Shown: in pieces, positions 50,816 through 59,164 of the stretch
Layout: each line of letters starts with the position of its first letter
How positions within the stretch are numbered: the first letter of the stretch is position 1
From: Lacinutrix sp. Bg11-31
GTDB lineage: Bacteria; Bacteroidota; Bacteroidia; Flavobacteriales; Flavobacteriaceae
NCBI RefSeq assembly: GCF_002831665.1
Contig: NZ_CP025118.1
Location: 2,666,001-2,730,000 of the forward strand
DNA length: 64,000 bases
Reading direction: 5' to 3'
Program-made: the position numbers and the translations under genes
The notes under the pieces: generated by a model
What the model saw: the letters and a program-made list of their open reading frames with translations, nothing else
The model's database searches: none
What the model was told of the DNA's origin: nothing

Positions 50816-51679
50816 TTATCTTCTTTTAAAATAGCCTAGTAATTTTTTAACGTAGCTCTCATCTACACGACAGTCTATGGTTCCTGCTCCAGATTTCGCG
50901 AAGCTGTCTTTATAATACTCTACCTTTTCGTTGTAAAATTTACTGTAATTTTGCCTTACTTTTTTAGAACCTGTATTAACTAACATTAATTCTCCAGATT
51001 CTCCATCTTGCATTTGTACGATTCCTAAATTAGGTATCGCTTCTTCACTTTTATCGTAAATACGAATACCTGTAACATCATGTTTTCCAGCTGCAATTTT
51101 TAATGTTTGCTTATAATCGTCTGCAATAAAATCACTAAGCACAAAAACAATGGCTTTTTTCTTCATGACGTTTCGCATGAATTTTAAAGCTTCTGCTATG
51201 TTTGTACCTTTACTTTTAGGTTTCAACTCAATTAATTCGCGAATAATACGCAATACATGAGAACGTCCTTTTTTAGGCGGAATGTATAATTCTATTTCAT
51301 CCGAAAACAAAATCAGCCCTATTTTATCGTTGTTCTGTGTTGCCGAAAAAGCTAGTGTTGCAGAGATTTCTGTTATAATTTCATTTTTAAATTGTTGGTC
51401 TGTACCAAACAATTCTGAGCCCGAGATATCTACCATTAACAACATGGTTAACTCACGCTCTTCTTCAAAAACCTTAACATGTGGCAGATTGGTTCTTGCG
51501 GTTACATTCCAATCTATATTTCTTACATCATCCCCATATTGGTACTGGCGAACTTCGGAAAAAGTCATGCCACGACCTTTGAAAGTCGAATGATATTCAC
51601 CTCCAAAAATATGATCAGACAAACGACGTGTCTTGATCTCGATTTTACGTACTTTTTTTAATAATTCTTTAGTATCCAT
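50816..51679 (-). CDS. DUF58-domain protein
   Basis: A 287-residue soluble DUF58 protein, usually encoded between MoxR and Bat genes. Family motifs include G-E-Y-H-S-T-F-K-G-R-G-M-T-F-S-E-V-R-Q-Y near residues 27-46, D-D-V-R-N-I-D-W-N-V-T-A-R-T near 50-63 and a degenerate VWA fold with M-V-D-I-S-G-S-E metal motif near 86-93. It probably works with the MoxR ATPase on the Bat VWA proteins. It starts 81 bases after the moxR stop. Confidence 0.92.
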   Translation of the reverse strand: MDTKELLKKVRKIEIKTRRLSDHIFGGEYHSTFKGRGMTFSEVRQYQYGDDVRNIDWNVTARTNLPHVKVFEEERELTMLLMVDISGSELFGTDQQFKNEIITEISATLAFSATQNNDKIGLILFSDEIELYIPPKKGRSHVLRIIRELIELKPKSKGTNIAEALKFMRNVMKKKAIVFVLSDFIADDYKQTLKIAAGKHDVTGIRIYDKSEEAIPNLGIVQMQDGESGELMLVNTGSKKVRQNYSKFYNEKVEYYKDSFAKSGAGTIDCRVDESYVKKLLGYFKRR

Positions 51680-51760
51680 TTTTCATTGATCAATTATCAA
51701 TAACCGGTTATCAATATTATAAGTTTAGTTTAACAGTATTAATTGTTAAATGATAACAGT

Positions 51761-52762
51761 CTAAGGCACCTCAACAACATTTATAATCTGGTTAATAATG
51801 TCTTCGCTGGTTACGTTTTCGGCTTCAGCCTCATAAGTAATACCAATTCTATGTCGTAAAACATCGTGTACAACAGCACGAACATCTTCTGGAATTACAT
51901 AACCACGACGTCTAATAAAAGCATAACACTTTGCAGCTGTAGCTAGGTTAATGCTTCCACGAGGTGAAGCACCAAAAGAGATTAATGGTTTTAACTTTTC
52001 TAATTTATATTGCTCTGGATAACGTGTTGCAAAAATAATATCAAGGATATACTTTTCGATTTTATCATCCATGTATACTTCTCGAACTGCTTCTTGAGCT
52101 CTTAAAATTTGTGCTACAGAAACCACTGGATTTACTTTTTCCCAAGAGCCTTTTAAATTGGCTCTCATAATTAACTGCTCTTCATCCTTTTTAGGATAAT
52201 CGATTACAGTTTTTAGCATAAATCTATCTACTTGCGCTTCTGGTAATGGGTAAGTTCCTTCTTGTTCTACAGGATTCATTGTTGCCATTACTAAAAATGG
52301 TTTATCCAAGATAAAAGTCTCATCTCCAATAGTCACTTGCTTTTCTTGCATGGCTTCTAATAAAGCAGATTGCACTTTTGCAGGCGCTCTGTTTATCTCA
52401 TCTGCAAGTACAAAATTTGCAAATATTGGTCCTTTTTTAATAGTGAAATCATTCTCTTTCATATTAAAAATAAGAGTACCTACAACATCTGAAGGCAACA
52501 AATCTGGAGTAAACTGAATACGGCTAAAACTACCATCAACCGCTTTAGACAGTGTATTAATAGCTAATGTTTTTGCCAAACCAGGAACACCTTCAAGTAA
52601 AATATGTCCTTGACCCAAAAGACCAATTAGTAAACGCTCAACCATATGTGTTTGACCAACGATTACTTTGTTCATTTCGTATGTTAGTAAATCTACAAAA
52701 GCACTTTCTTTTTCAATTTTCTCATTAATTGATTTTATATCAATTGCACCTGTTTCTTCCAT
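51761..52762 (-). CDS. MoxR-family AAA+ ATPase
   Basis: A 333-residue AAA+ ATPase of the MoxR group. Walker A G-V-P-G-L-A-K-T at residues 58-65; Walker B V-L-A-D-E-I-N-R-A-P with Asp121-Glu122; sensor 1 A-T-M-N-P; the arginine-rich lid follows. MoxR proteins act as chaperone-like remodellers of VWA-domain partners, here DUF58 and BatA/BatB. First gene of the operon, behind the promoter at 52784-52814. Confidence 0.94.
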   Translation of the reverse strand: MEETGAIDIKSINEKIEKESAFVDLLTYEMNKVIVGQTHMVERLLIGLLGQGHILLEGVPGLAKTLAINTLSKAVDGSFSRIQFTPDLLPSDVVGTLIFNMKENDFTIKKGPIFANFVLADEINRAPAKVQSALLEAMQEKQVTIGDETFILDKPFLVMATMNPVEQEGTYPLPEAQVDRFMLKTVIDYPKKDEEQLIMRANLKGSWEKVNPVVSVAQILRAQEAVREVYMDDKIEKYILDIIFATRYPEQYKLEKLKPLISFGASPRGSINLATAAKCYAFIRRRGYVIPEDVRAVVHDVLRHRIGITYEAEAENVTSEDIINQIINVVEVP

Positions 52763-52783
52763 CTTTTTATAAATTTTAAAGGT

Positions 52784-52814
52784 CGAATATAATACCTCAA
52801 ATTAAGAACTGCAA
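52784..52814 (-). promoter_or_regulatory. moxR-bat operon promoter
   Basis: On the minus strand: TTG (52812-52814), a 20-base spacer and TATATTCG (52784-52791), one base off TAnnTTTG. The leader to the moxR start is about 20 bases. A plus-strand TATATTTG at 52826-52833 could serve the divergent aldo/keto reductase gene, but no TTG element is in place. Confidence 0.5.
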
Positions 52815-52955
52815 ATTGTTGCTTTTATATTTGCAATCGTGTTAAGAATTGGTTAAAAATTCAAGCATTTAAAGGAATTTATAGCAATTTCTTTGGTATT
52901 TTTAAGCTTTTATTAGCATTTCATAAAATAATTCTTGCTTAAAAGTAAATTTTTA

Positions 52956-53831
52956 ATGACAAAAAACAACTACTCAAAAATTATTGCTGGCACGATGACT
53001 TGGGGAATATGGGGAAGCTCACTTTCTAAATCAGAAATAACAAAACGCATACACCATTGTTTAGAAAATGGCATCACTACCTTCGATCATGCAGATATTT
53101 ATGGAGATTATACAACCGAGAAAGATTTTGGTAATGCTTTTATAGAAAGCGGTATAAATAGAAACAGCATAGAGCTTATATCAAAATGTGGTATTCAACT
53201 CCAAGGTAACTCACGACCAGAGAACAAGGTGAAACACTATAATTATAGTAAAGAATATATTATCGCTTCCGCGGAAAAATCCCTTCAAAATCTAAAAACC
53301 GAGTATCTCGATTTACTATTATTACATAGACCAAGTCCGTTAATGGAACCTGAGATTATAGCTGAAGCTTTTAAAATACTTCGTGATAGCGGGAAAGTAA
53401 AACGTTTTGGTGTCTCTAACTTTACTGTGTCGCAAATAGAACTAGTTTCAAAACATGCAGAAGTTTCTGTAAACCAAATTGAATTTTCCTTAACACAACA
53501 TTCGGCATTGTATAATGGTACATTTAACTATATGAAAACTAATGCTATTGCAGCAATGTCTTGGTCGCCTTTAGGCTCTGTATTTAGAAAAGACAACGAA
53601 CAATCAAGACGCATACATAAACAATTAGGAACGTTAACAGAAAAATATAACGCAACCGAAGACCAATTGCTTTTAGCTTGGATTTTAAAACATCCTGCAA
53701 ACATTCATCCTGTAATTGGTACTACCAATTTAAAAAGAATGACAAATGCAGTCAATGCAATAGACCTTAATTTAGATTTAGAAGATTGGTTTTTAATATT
53801 AGAAGCTAGTCAAGGACACGAAGTCGCTTAG
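52956..53831 (+). CDS. Aldo/keto reductase
   Basis: A 291-residue NADPH-dependent aldo/keto reductase (YdhF-like). The catalytic Asp-Tyr pair lies in F-D-H-A-D-I-Y-G-D-Y near residues 43-52 and the Lys in E-L-I-S-K-C-G near 72; the barrel ends with H-P-V-I-G-T-T near 248. The start is ATG 52956 rather than a TTG at 52935 that would add seven residues without family support. Cytosolic; a carbonyl detoxification or sugar-reduction role is usual for the family. Confidence 0.93.
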   Translation: MTKNNYSKIIAGTMTWGIWGSSLSKSEITKRIHHCLENGITTFDHADIYGDYTTEKDFGNAFIESGINRNSIELISKCGIQLQGNSRPENKVKHYNYSKEYIIASAEKSLQNLKTEYLDLLLLHRPSPLMEPEIIAEAFKILRDSGKVKRFGVSNFTVSQIELVSKHAEVSVNQIEFSLTQHSALYNGTFNYMKTNAIAAMSWSPLGSVFRKDNEQSRRIHKQLGTLTEKYNATEDQLLLAWILKHPANIHPVIGTTNLKRMTNAVNAIDLNLDLEDWFLILEASQGHEVA

Positions 53832-53903
53832 CTAATTTCTGTTTCATACATAAAAAAAATAATTTAAGAATATTAAAAACGTTTGCTTTAGCAAGAAATA
53901 AAT

Positions 53904-54656
53904 ATGAAAAAAACAGCATTAATTACAGGAGCAACTAGTGGAATTGGTAGAGCAACTGCTCACGAATTTGCCAAACATGGCATTAGATTAATAATTTGTG
54001 GTAGACGCCAAGAGCGTTTAGAGACCATACAAAAAGCGTTAAGTAAACATACCGAAGTACATATATTAAATTTCGATGTTCGCGATAAAAAAGCAGTTTT
54101 CTCAGCTATTGAGTCGCTACCAGAAAATTTTAAACACATAGATATTTTAATAAATAACGCAGGAAATGCACATGGCTTAGACCCAATTCACGAAGGCTGC
54201 TTGGACGATTGGGATGCAATGATCGATATAAACGTAAAGGGATTACTATATGTTAGCAAAGCTGTGATTCCACAAATGACAGCGCGTAATTCTGGGCATA
54301 TTATTAATATTGGATCTTCGGCAGGAAAAGAGGTCTACCCAAAAGGCAATGTGTATTGCGCAAGTAAGCACGCTGTTATTGCTTTAACCGAAGGTATGCG
54401 TATAGATTTAAATCCGTTTGGAATAAAAGTATGTGCCATAAATCCAGGTTTGGTGGAAACAGAGTTTTCGCAAGTGCGATTTAAAGGCGAAACACTAGCA
54501 GATAATGCTTACAAAGGATACAAAGCATTACAACCTGAAGATGTTGCAGATGTAATTTACTTTGCAATTTCAAGACCTGCACATGTTAATATTGCAGATG
54601 TGTTGATGTTTTGCACAGCACAAGCGAGTAGTACTATTGTTAAGAAAAAGATATGA
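53904..54656 (+). CDS. Short-chain dehydrogenase/reductase, YdfG-like
   Basis: A 250-residue SDR. Cofactor motif T-G-A-T-S-G-I-G at residues 7-14, N-N-A-G near 88, catalytic Ser in I-G-S-S-A-G and Y-C-A-S-K near 151-155. The layout and C-terminal N-I-A-D-V-L-M-F-C-T-A fit the 3-hydroxy acid / serine dehydrogenase (YdfG) group. Its stop overlaps the next start (ATGA), so the two are co-translated. Confidence 0.93.
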   Translation: MKKTALITGATSGIGRATAHEFAKHGIRLIICGRRQERLETIQKALSKHTEVHILNFDVRDKKAVFSAIESLPENFKHIDILINNAGNAHGLDPIHEGCLDDWDAMIDINVKGLLYVSKAVIPQMTARNSGHIINIGSSAGKEVYPKGNVYCASKHAVIALTEGMRIDLNPFGIKVCAINPGLVETEFSQVRFKGETLADNAYKGYKALQPEDVADVIYFAISRPAHVNIADVLMFCTAQASSTIVKKKI

Positions 54657-55256
54657 TAAATTGGTTAAAAACCGAGTGGCACAACTTAGCTTCTAAATAT
54701 TGTAATAACACTTTAGCCAAAGAACTTTGGACTGAAATTGAAACTTATTACGCTCACAAAACCAGACATTACCATAATCTATCGCACATCTATAATATGC
54801 TATTGCAAGCTGAAGCTTATAAGGCTAAAATTCAAGATTTAGAAGCTGTACAGTTTGCTATTTGGTATCATGATATTGTCTATAAATCTTCGAAAAAGGA
54901 TAATGAAGAGAAAAGTGCTCTTTTTGCTGAAAAACGATTAAATGCATTAAATTTTGATGAAAAAAGAATACAAATTATCAAAAAACTAATTTTATCAACC
55001 AAAAAACATAGATAATGCCTATCTTTTAGATTTAGACCTATCCATTTTAGGTTCAGATTGGGAAACTTACCAAAAGTACATTCAGAATATTAGAAAAGAA
55101 TATAAAATCTATCCAGATTTCATGTACAAACCAGGACGTAAAAAAGTATTAAAACACTTTTTAGATAGAGAAACGTTGTATTTTACAGATGATTTTAGAA
55201 AGAAATATAAAATTAAAGCTAGAGAAAACTTAAAAAAAGAAATAGGGCTGTTATGA
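54653..55256 (+). pseudogene. Frameshifted HD-type predicted phosphohydrolase
   Basis: Reading frame 54653-55015 encodes the first 119 residues of a predicted metal-dependent HD phosphohydrolase (T-R-H-Y-H-N-L-S-H-I; W-Y-H-D-I-V-Y; I-L-S-T-K-K-H), then stops at TAA after the K-K-H-R. The next frame continues at 55011 with D-N-A-Y-L-L-D-L-D-L-S-I-L-G and runs to TGA at 55254-55256, giving the expected C-terminal half ending K-K-E-I-G-L-L. In the family the T-K-x-H and L-D-x-D-L motifs are normally in one frame with several residues between, so this is a short frameshifting deletion or a sequencing indel. Its start overlaps the SDR stop and its end overlaps the next gene (ATGA), as in an intact operon. 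Confidence 0.75.
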
Positions 55257-56020
55257 GATTAAGAAATATAGTATTTATTTCAATTGTTTGTTTTGTGATT
55301 TTGTCTTGTAAAAAAGAAAACAAAAACACTGTTGCTATTACTAGTACTTCAGCTAAAAACATCGAAGATTCTACAATTCTAAGCTATACAATAAATCCTA
55401 AAAAGCAATCTTTAAAATTCTATTGGAAAAATAGTCAAAACTCTAGCATTAGAACCTTTAAAAATCTTAAAACCGAAGTTGAAAGTATTAATCAAGAACT
55501 CCTTTTCGCAATGAATGGAGGCATGTTTAAAAAAGACTTTTCGCCTCAAGGCTTATATGTAGAAAAAGGCAAAACATTATCTAAATTAGATACTATTAAT
55601 AAAGGTTTTGGCAACTTCTATTTACAACCAAATGGCGTGTTTTTAATTACCGAGAATGGTGCACCAATAATTACTAAAACTCAAGATTTAAAAATCTATA
55701 AAGATATTTATTACGCAACCCAATCTGGACCAATGTTGGTTATTGATGGAACGTTACATCCAAAATTTAATAAAGGCTCTTCAAATTTAAACATTAGAAA
55801 TGGTGTTGGCGCTTTACCAAATGGAGATCTTTTGTTTGCAATGTCTAAAGAGAAAATTAATTTTTACGACTTCGCTACCTTTTTTAAAAACAAAGGTTGC
55901 GAGAATGCACTATATTTAGATGGCTTTGTGTCTAAAACTTATCTACCTTCAAAAAAATGGAAACAATTAGAAGGTGTGTTTGGTGTTATTATTGCCCAAA
56001 CTAAACCTATAAATAATTAA
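55253..56020 (+). CDS. Phosphodiester glycosidase-family lipoprotein
   Basis: A 255-residue lipoprotein (lipobox V-I-L-S-C, Cys19) of the phosphodiester glycosidase (NAGPA/DUF2233) family. The characteristic blocks A-M-N-G-G-M-F-K-K-D-F-S-P-Q-G-L-Y-V near residue 83, A-T-Q-S-G-P-M-L-V near 164 and R-N-G-V-G near 182 are present. Members uncover mannose-6-phosphate in animals; bacterial ones probably act on phosphodiester-linked sugars in the envelope. Its ATG overlaps the stop of the frameshifted HD gene. Confidence 0.88.
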   Translation: MRLRNIVFISIVCFVILSCKKENKNTVAITSTSAKNIEDSTILSYTINPKKQSLKFYWKNSQNSSIRTFKNLKTEVESINQELLFAMNGGMFKKDFSPQGLYVEKGKTLSKLDTINKGFGNFYLQPNGVFLITENGAPIITKTQDLKIYKDIYYATQSGPMLVIDGTLHPKFNKGSSNLNIRNGVGALPNGDLLFAMSKEKINFYDFATFFKNKGCENALYLDGFVSKTYLPSKKWKQLEGVFGVIIAQTKPINN

Positions 56021-56023
56021 ATA

Positions 56024-56048
56024 GATTCCTGCCTTCGCAGGAATGACA
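56024..56048. repeat. Dispersed palindromic repeat, copy 2
   Basis: ATTCCTGC-CTTC-GCAGGAAT followed by GACA, a perfect 8-bp hairpin, filling the 32-base gap to the next start. It matches copy 1 at 46036-46062 apart from one base. It covers the ribosome-binding region of the AlbA_2 gene. Confidence 0.7.
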
Positions 56049-56052
56049 GAAT

Positions 56053-57186
56053 ATGATTAACAAACGTCTTTTAATTAAAAACCTACTCGCTCACAACGAT
56101 GAGAACAGTTTTTATGATAAAAAACGAAAAATAGATATTGACCAAAAAGAAGGTAAAGCTAAGTTTTTAAAGCATGTTTGCGCACTCTCTAATAGCAATC
56201 CTAAAAACAATTCTTTTATTGTTATTGGTGTAGAAGATGAAGACAACAGCATTCGTGGAGTCGATTTTTTTGACGATTCTAAAATTCAAAACCTTATTAA
56301 TGCCTATCTCACCAATCCACCAATTGTACAATACGAAAACATTCCGTTTCCACATTTGCTAGACCATAAAGTTGTTGGTTTAGTCACTATTAGAGCCATC
56401 TATGGCTTAACTTCTTTAAGAAAAAACATTTGGAAATACTATGGAGGAACAGTCTTTTTTAGAGATGGAAGTATAAGTATGCCAAAGACTTTTAAAAGTA
56501 ATATTAAAGATGTAAACTCTAAAATTGTTGACGCTATTGAAAGCAACTCACACAATAATATAGAGCATACGCTTGATGGCGTTTTCGATTTCATGAATAA
56601 GCGTAAAGACTACAATCCGCAATACAAAGTGTTTAAAGAGTATTTTGTGCTGTGTTGGGCTGGACAAAAAAAAGAAGTAAAAGGCGAAGTGTTTTTCTCT
56701 CGTGTGGACATAGAGCTTATTAACGAACAAGTGCGTTTATTTTATTCGACTTTAGATGAAGTTTCTATTTTCTTTAATGATAATAGCTTCAAAATTGTAG
56801 AATATGTATCTTTAGGACTTCAGAATAACTATAAGTATTATCCATTGGAGGAAACAGTAATTAAATTCCAAGACAATGCGAGTTATACTATTGATTCTAC
56901 TTTAATTTTTCAGCCTCCTAAATTCGATAAAAAAGTATTACACCATATTTACAATGCTAATAATGTGCTGTTAGCTACATTAAAAAAAGAAAGTTCACTC
57001 ACAACTTCTCAAGAAAACGATATTATTAATTTACCTGCTACATTACTTATTTGCTATTTAAACGGTTTTACTGATGCTATAAATAAACTAATCGATGCGA
57101 AACCTTATTTAAAGAAACATAGCGTTATCGCCTATTCATATTATAAAGAATCTCTTAGAATATTACGCAAAGTGAAATACAATTAA
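56053..57186 (+). CDS. AlbA_2 (Schlafen-type) putative ATP-binding protein
   Basis: A 377-residue protein with an N-terminal AlbA_2 domain (residues ~15-140): I-D-I-D-Q-K-E-G-K near 25, the G-V-E-D-E-D-N-S-I-R-G-V-D-F motif near 60-73, and the L-V-T-I-R strand. The rest is an uncharacterised C-terminal region. Such proteins occur in regulators and defence-related loci, but no partner gene is here. The start codon is five bases after the dispersed repeat. Confidence 0.85.
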   Translation: MINKRLLIKNLLAHNDENSFYDKKRKIDIDQKEGKAKFLKHVCALSNSNPKNNSFIVIGVEDEDNSIRGVDFFDDSKIQNLINAYLTNPPIVQYENIPFPHLLDHKVVGLVTIRAIYGLTSLRKNIWKYYGGTVFFRDGSISMPKTFKSNIKDVNSKIVDAIESNSHNNIEHTLDGVFDFMNKRKDYNPQYKVFKEYFVLCWAGQKKEVKGEVFFSRVDIELINEQVRLFYSTLDEVSIFFNDNSFKIVEYVSLGLQNNYKYYPLEETVIKFQDNASYTIDSTLIFQPPKFDKKVLHHIYNANNVLLATLKKESSLTTSQENDIINLPATLLICYLNGFTDAINKLIDAKPYLKKHSVIAYSYYKESLRILRKVKYN

Positions 57187-57339
57187 TTAAAAATTAACCA
57201 ATTACACAAAATCAACTACCACTTATACATTTAGTAGAATTCTAACACTAGTATTGTTTTATATTTATAATGCTATTAATCAATACTATAAATCTTATTT
57301 CTCGCATTACAAAAATGGCATTGAAATGAGATTTTATAA

Positions 57340-57383
57340 AAAAGACCGTTTCTCCAAAACTATGGAAAAACGGTTTTTTATTA
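57340..57383. terminator. Terminator between convergent genes
   Basis: AAAGACCGTTT (about 57340-57352) pairs, with one bulged G, with AAACGGTTTTTT (about 57367-57380), with T runs on both strands. It lies between the AlbA_2 stop and the end of the HhH protein gene. Confidence 0.65.
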
Positions 57384-57399
57384 TTTATGCGTGAGAAAT

Positions 57400-58002
57400 T
57401 TATTTTCCACCATCTAAAGCATCTTGCCAATCTTTTAATTTCTGCCATTGTCCTAAAGCAGCCATTTTACTTTGTTCTGGCCAAGTACCTGGCTTATGGA
57501 TTTCAAAACGTTTTCCTCCACTCTTTAAAACCTCTTGACACTTATCCACAGAACAATCTGCTAATCCAGCCCAAGTAGTTACATCATGATTATGGAATAG
57601 CTCTTTAATTTTTGGACCAATACCCTCTACAACTGTTAAATCGTCTTGGTTAACCTTTTTACCAAATACTGCTTTTGCTGCTGCTCCATCAAAAGCCACA
57701 GCTGTTATTCCGCTCGATTTTCCTGAAACTACTCCAGCTGCAAAGCTTGCTGCTGAAGTTGCTGTTCCTCCTCCAGAAGAATTACCTCCAGAGAATGTAG
57801 ATTTTTTATTTGCTTTACAAGCCGCTAAATCTGCCTCTAATTTAGAAATTCTGTTTTTGTAAACATCTACATCAACTTCGTTGTTAGTTTCGTTATTATT
57901 TCCTCCTAAAAGCCTTCCTAATAAGTAGCCTAAAATTCCACAAATTGCTCCAACTAATAATGGTATTAACCAACATGGTATGTTTGATATTAATAAAGTC
58001 AT
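57400..58002 (-). CDS. Membrane-anchored protein with helix-hairpin-helix domain
   Basis: A 200-residue protein: membrane segment at residues 10-35 with a glycine-rich pattern (V-G-A-I-C-G-I-L-G-Y-L-L-G-R-L-L-G-G), a short coiled coil (about 40-62), a serine/glycine-rich linker, and a C-terminal helix-hairpin-helix region (residues ~122-195: L-T-V-V-E-G-I-G-P-K-I-K-E-L-F) of the DUF4332 type. The gene starts 21 bases after the OmpA gene stop and is probably co-transcribed with it. Function unknown. Confidence 0.78.
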   Translation of the reverse strand: MTLLISNIPCWLIPLLVGAICGILGYLLGRLLGGNNNETNNEVDVDVYKNRISKLEADLAACKANKKSTFSGGNSSGGGTATSAASFAAGVVSGKSSGITAVAFDGAAAKAVFGKKVNQDDLTVVEGIGPKIKELFHNHDVTTWAGLADCSVDKCQEVLKSGGKRFEIHKPGTWPEQSKMAALGQWQKLKDWQDALDGGK

Positions 58003-58023
58003 AATTATATATATTTTTAATTG

Positions 58024-58956
58024 TTAGTTTAATGTTACTACTACTCTTCTGTTTTTTGCTTTACCTTCATCTGTATTATTGTCTGCAATTGGCTCGTCTG
58101 GTCCTTTAGAAGAAGAATTAATATTACTAGAAGAGATCCCGTTTCTTACTAGATAGCTTTTAGCAAATTCTGCTCTATCTAAACCCAATCTTACATTATT
58201 TTCTCGATTTCCAGTATTATCGGTATGACCTATTGTTTTTATAGAAGCGTTGTCTGTTTTATCTACATATCTAACCATTTTAGCTACTTTATCGCGTTGC
58301 TCTGCATTAAGATTTATGGATGCTGATGCTGTATCGAAATACAATACTAAAGGATTAGCTATCATAGCATCATGAAGCTCTTTTAACTCATCGGCTTCAC
58401 TAGTATCATTAGCGTTTCTAGTTTTAATTGTATAAGATAAAGGCCCAAAATGAATATTAGATGTGTCTGGAACTAAATCGTCATCTAATTTTCCGAATGT
58501 ATTTATCACTTTAGAAGATATGCCATGGGATACAAAATAATTTTTCACAGCATTTGCTCTCGCTAATCCAAGATTAGGAAAAGCAGAGTTGTTATTTTCT
58601 TCACTTGTATAATGTCCTGTAATATCAATGTTTTTACCAGGATTGTCTTTTATGTATTTCGACAATCTTTCTAATTGTCCTTTTAAGCCTTCTGAAACTG
58701 GCTCTAAAATTGAAAAAGCAGAGCCTTTAAAATTAAAGTTCTCTTTAGCATCAAATTTTAAACTGCTTTTCGAATCTATTATCGAAAAGGCATTTTTTGT
58801 TGCGGCTTTTACTTCTGGTTCTGCAACACTATTCTCGATTTCCGCCTCTTTATTTGAAGCTTCCAAACATGGCTTGCAACAAAAAAAGTAGTACAGAATA
58901 GTACCTAGAATAATGGTTAGCAAAATACCAAGAAGATAACTGGTTTTTTTACTCAT
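58024..58956 (-). CDS. Twin OmpA-domain protein
   Basis: A 310-residue protein with a membrane anchor (residues ~8-26) and two OmpA/MotB peptidoglycan-binding domains: one at about 80-180 (I-D-I-T-G-H-Y-T; L-G-L-A-R-A-N-A-V-K-N-Y-F) and one at 200-310 (T-I-G-H-T-D-N-T-G; L-G-L-D-R-A-E-F-A-K-S-Y-L; K-N-R-R-V-V-V-T-L). Only the second has the complete N-R-R end. Two domains in one protein is unusual. Confidence 0.88.
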   Translation of the reverse strand: MSKKTSYLLGILLTIILGTILYYFFCCKPCLEASNKEAEIENSVAEPEVKAATKNAFSIIDSKSSLKFDAKENFNFKGSAFSILEPVSEGLKGQLERLSKYIKDNPGKNIDITGHYTSEENNNSAFPNLGLARANAVKNYFVSHGISSKVINTFGKLDDDLVPDTSNIHFGPLSYTIKTRNANDTSEADELKELHDAMIANPLVLYFDTASASINLNAEQRDKVAKMVRYVDKTDNASIKTIGHTDNTGNRENNVRLGLDRAEFAKSYLVRNGISSSNINSSSKGPDEPIADNNTDEGKAKNRRVVVTLN

Positions 58957-59113
58957 TATAATTTTGATTTTAAGTTAGTGAGCCTCAAGTTATTAAAAAA
59001 CAGCTAAATTTTAACGTTTTTTTTAATAAATTAGTAATCAGCGTGTTAAAAATCGACTAAAATTATAAAATTATCGTTTAAGTCACATTAAAAATCTATT
59101 CTATATATTGTAT

Positions 59114-59144
59114 AAAAAAAGCCACATCTCTCGATGTGGCTTTT
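59114..59144 (-). terminator. Terminator after the aldehyde dehydrogenase gene
   Basis: GCCACATC (59121-59128) pairs with GATGTGGC (59133-59140) around a TCTC loop. On the minus strand it is followed by a T run (complement of the A run at 59114-59120), as expected after the gene ending at 59165. The T run on the other side may serve the opposite direction. Confidence 0.85.
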
Positions 59145-59164
59145 CAATATAATTTAATTTCTAA

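Noticed and set aside
52935..52955. TTG start for the aldo/keto reductase
   Set aside because: The first seven residues have no family support and ATG 52956 gives the usual N-terminus.
52763..52955. A small RNA or hidden gene in the moxR/aldo-keto gap
   Set aside because: Only promoter-like elements were seen, with no hairpin-plus-T-run and no open frame of note.
55000..55012. A-AAA-AAC slippery heptamer as a programmed -1 frameshift in the HD gene
   Set aside because: The shift needed is +1 (or -2). A -1 slip at this run gives ACA then TAG, an immediate stop. No stable downstream structure was seen.
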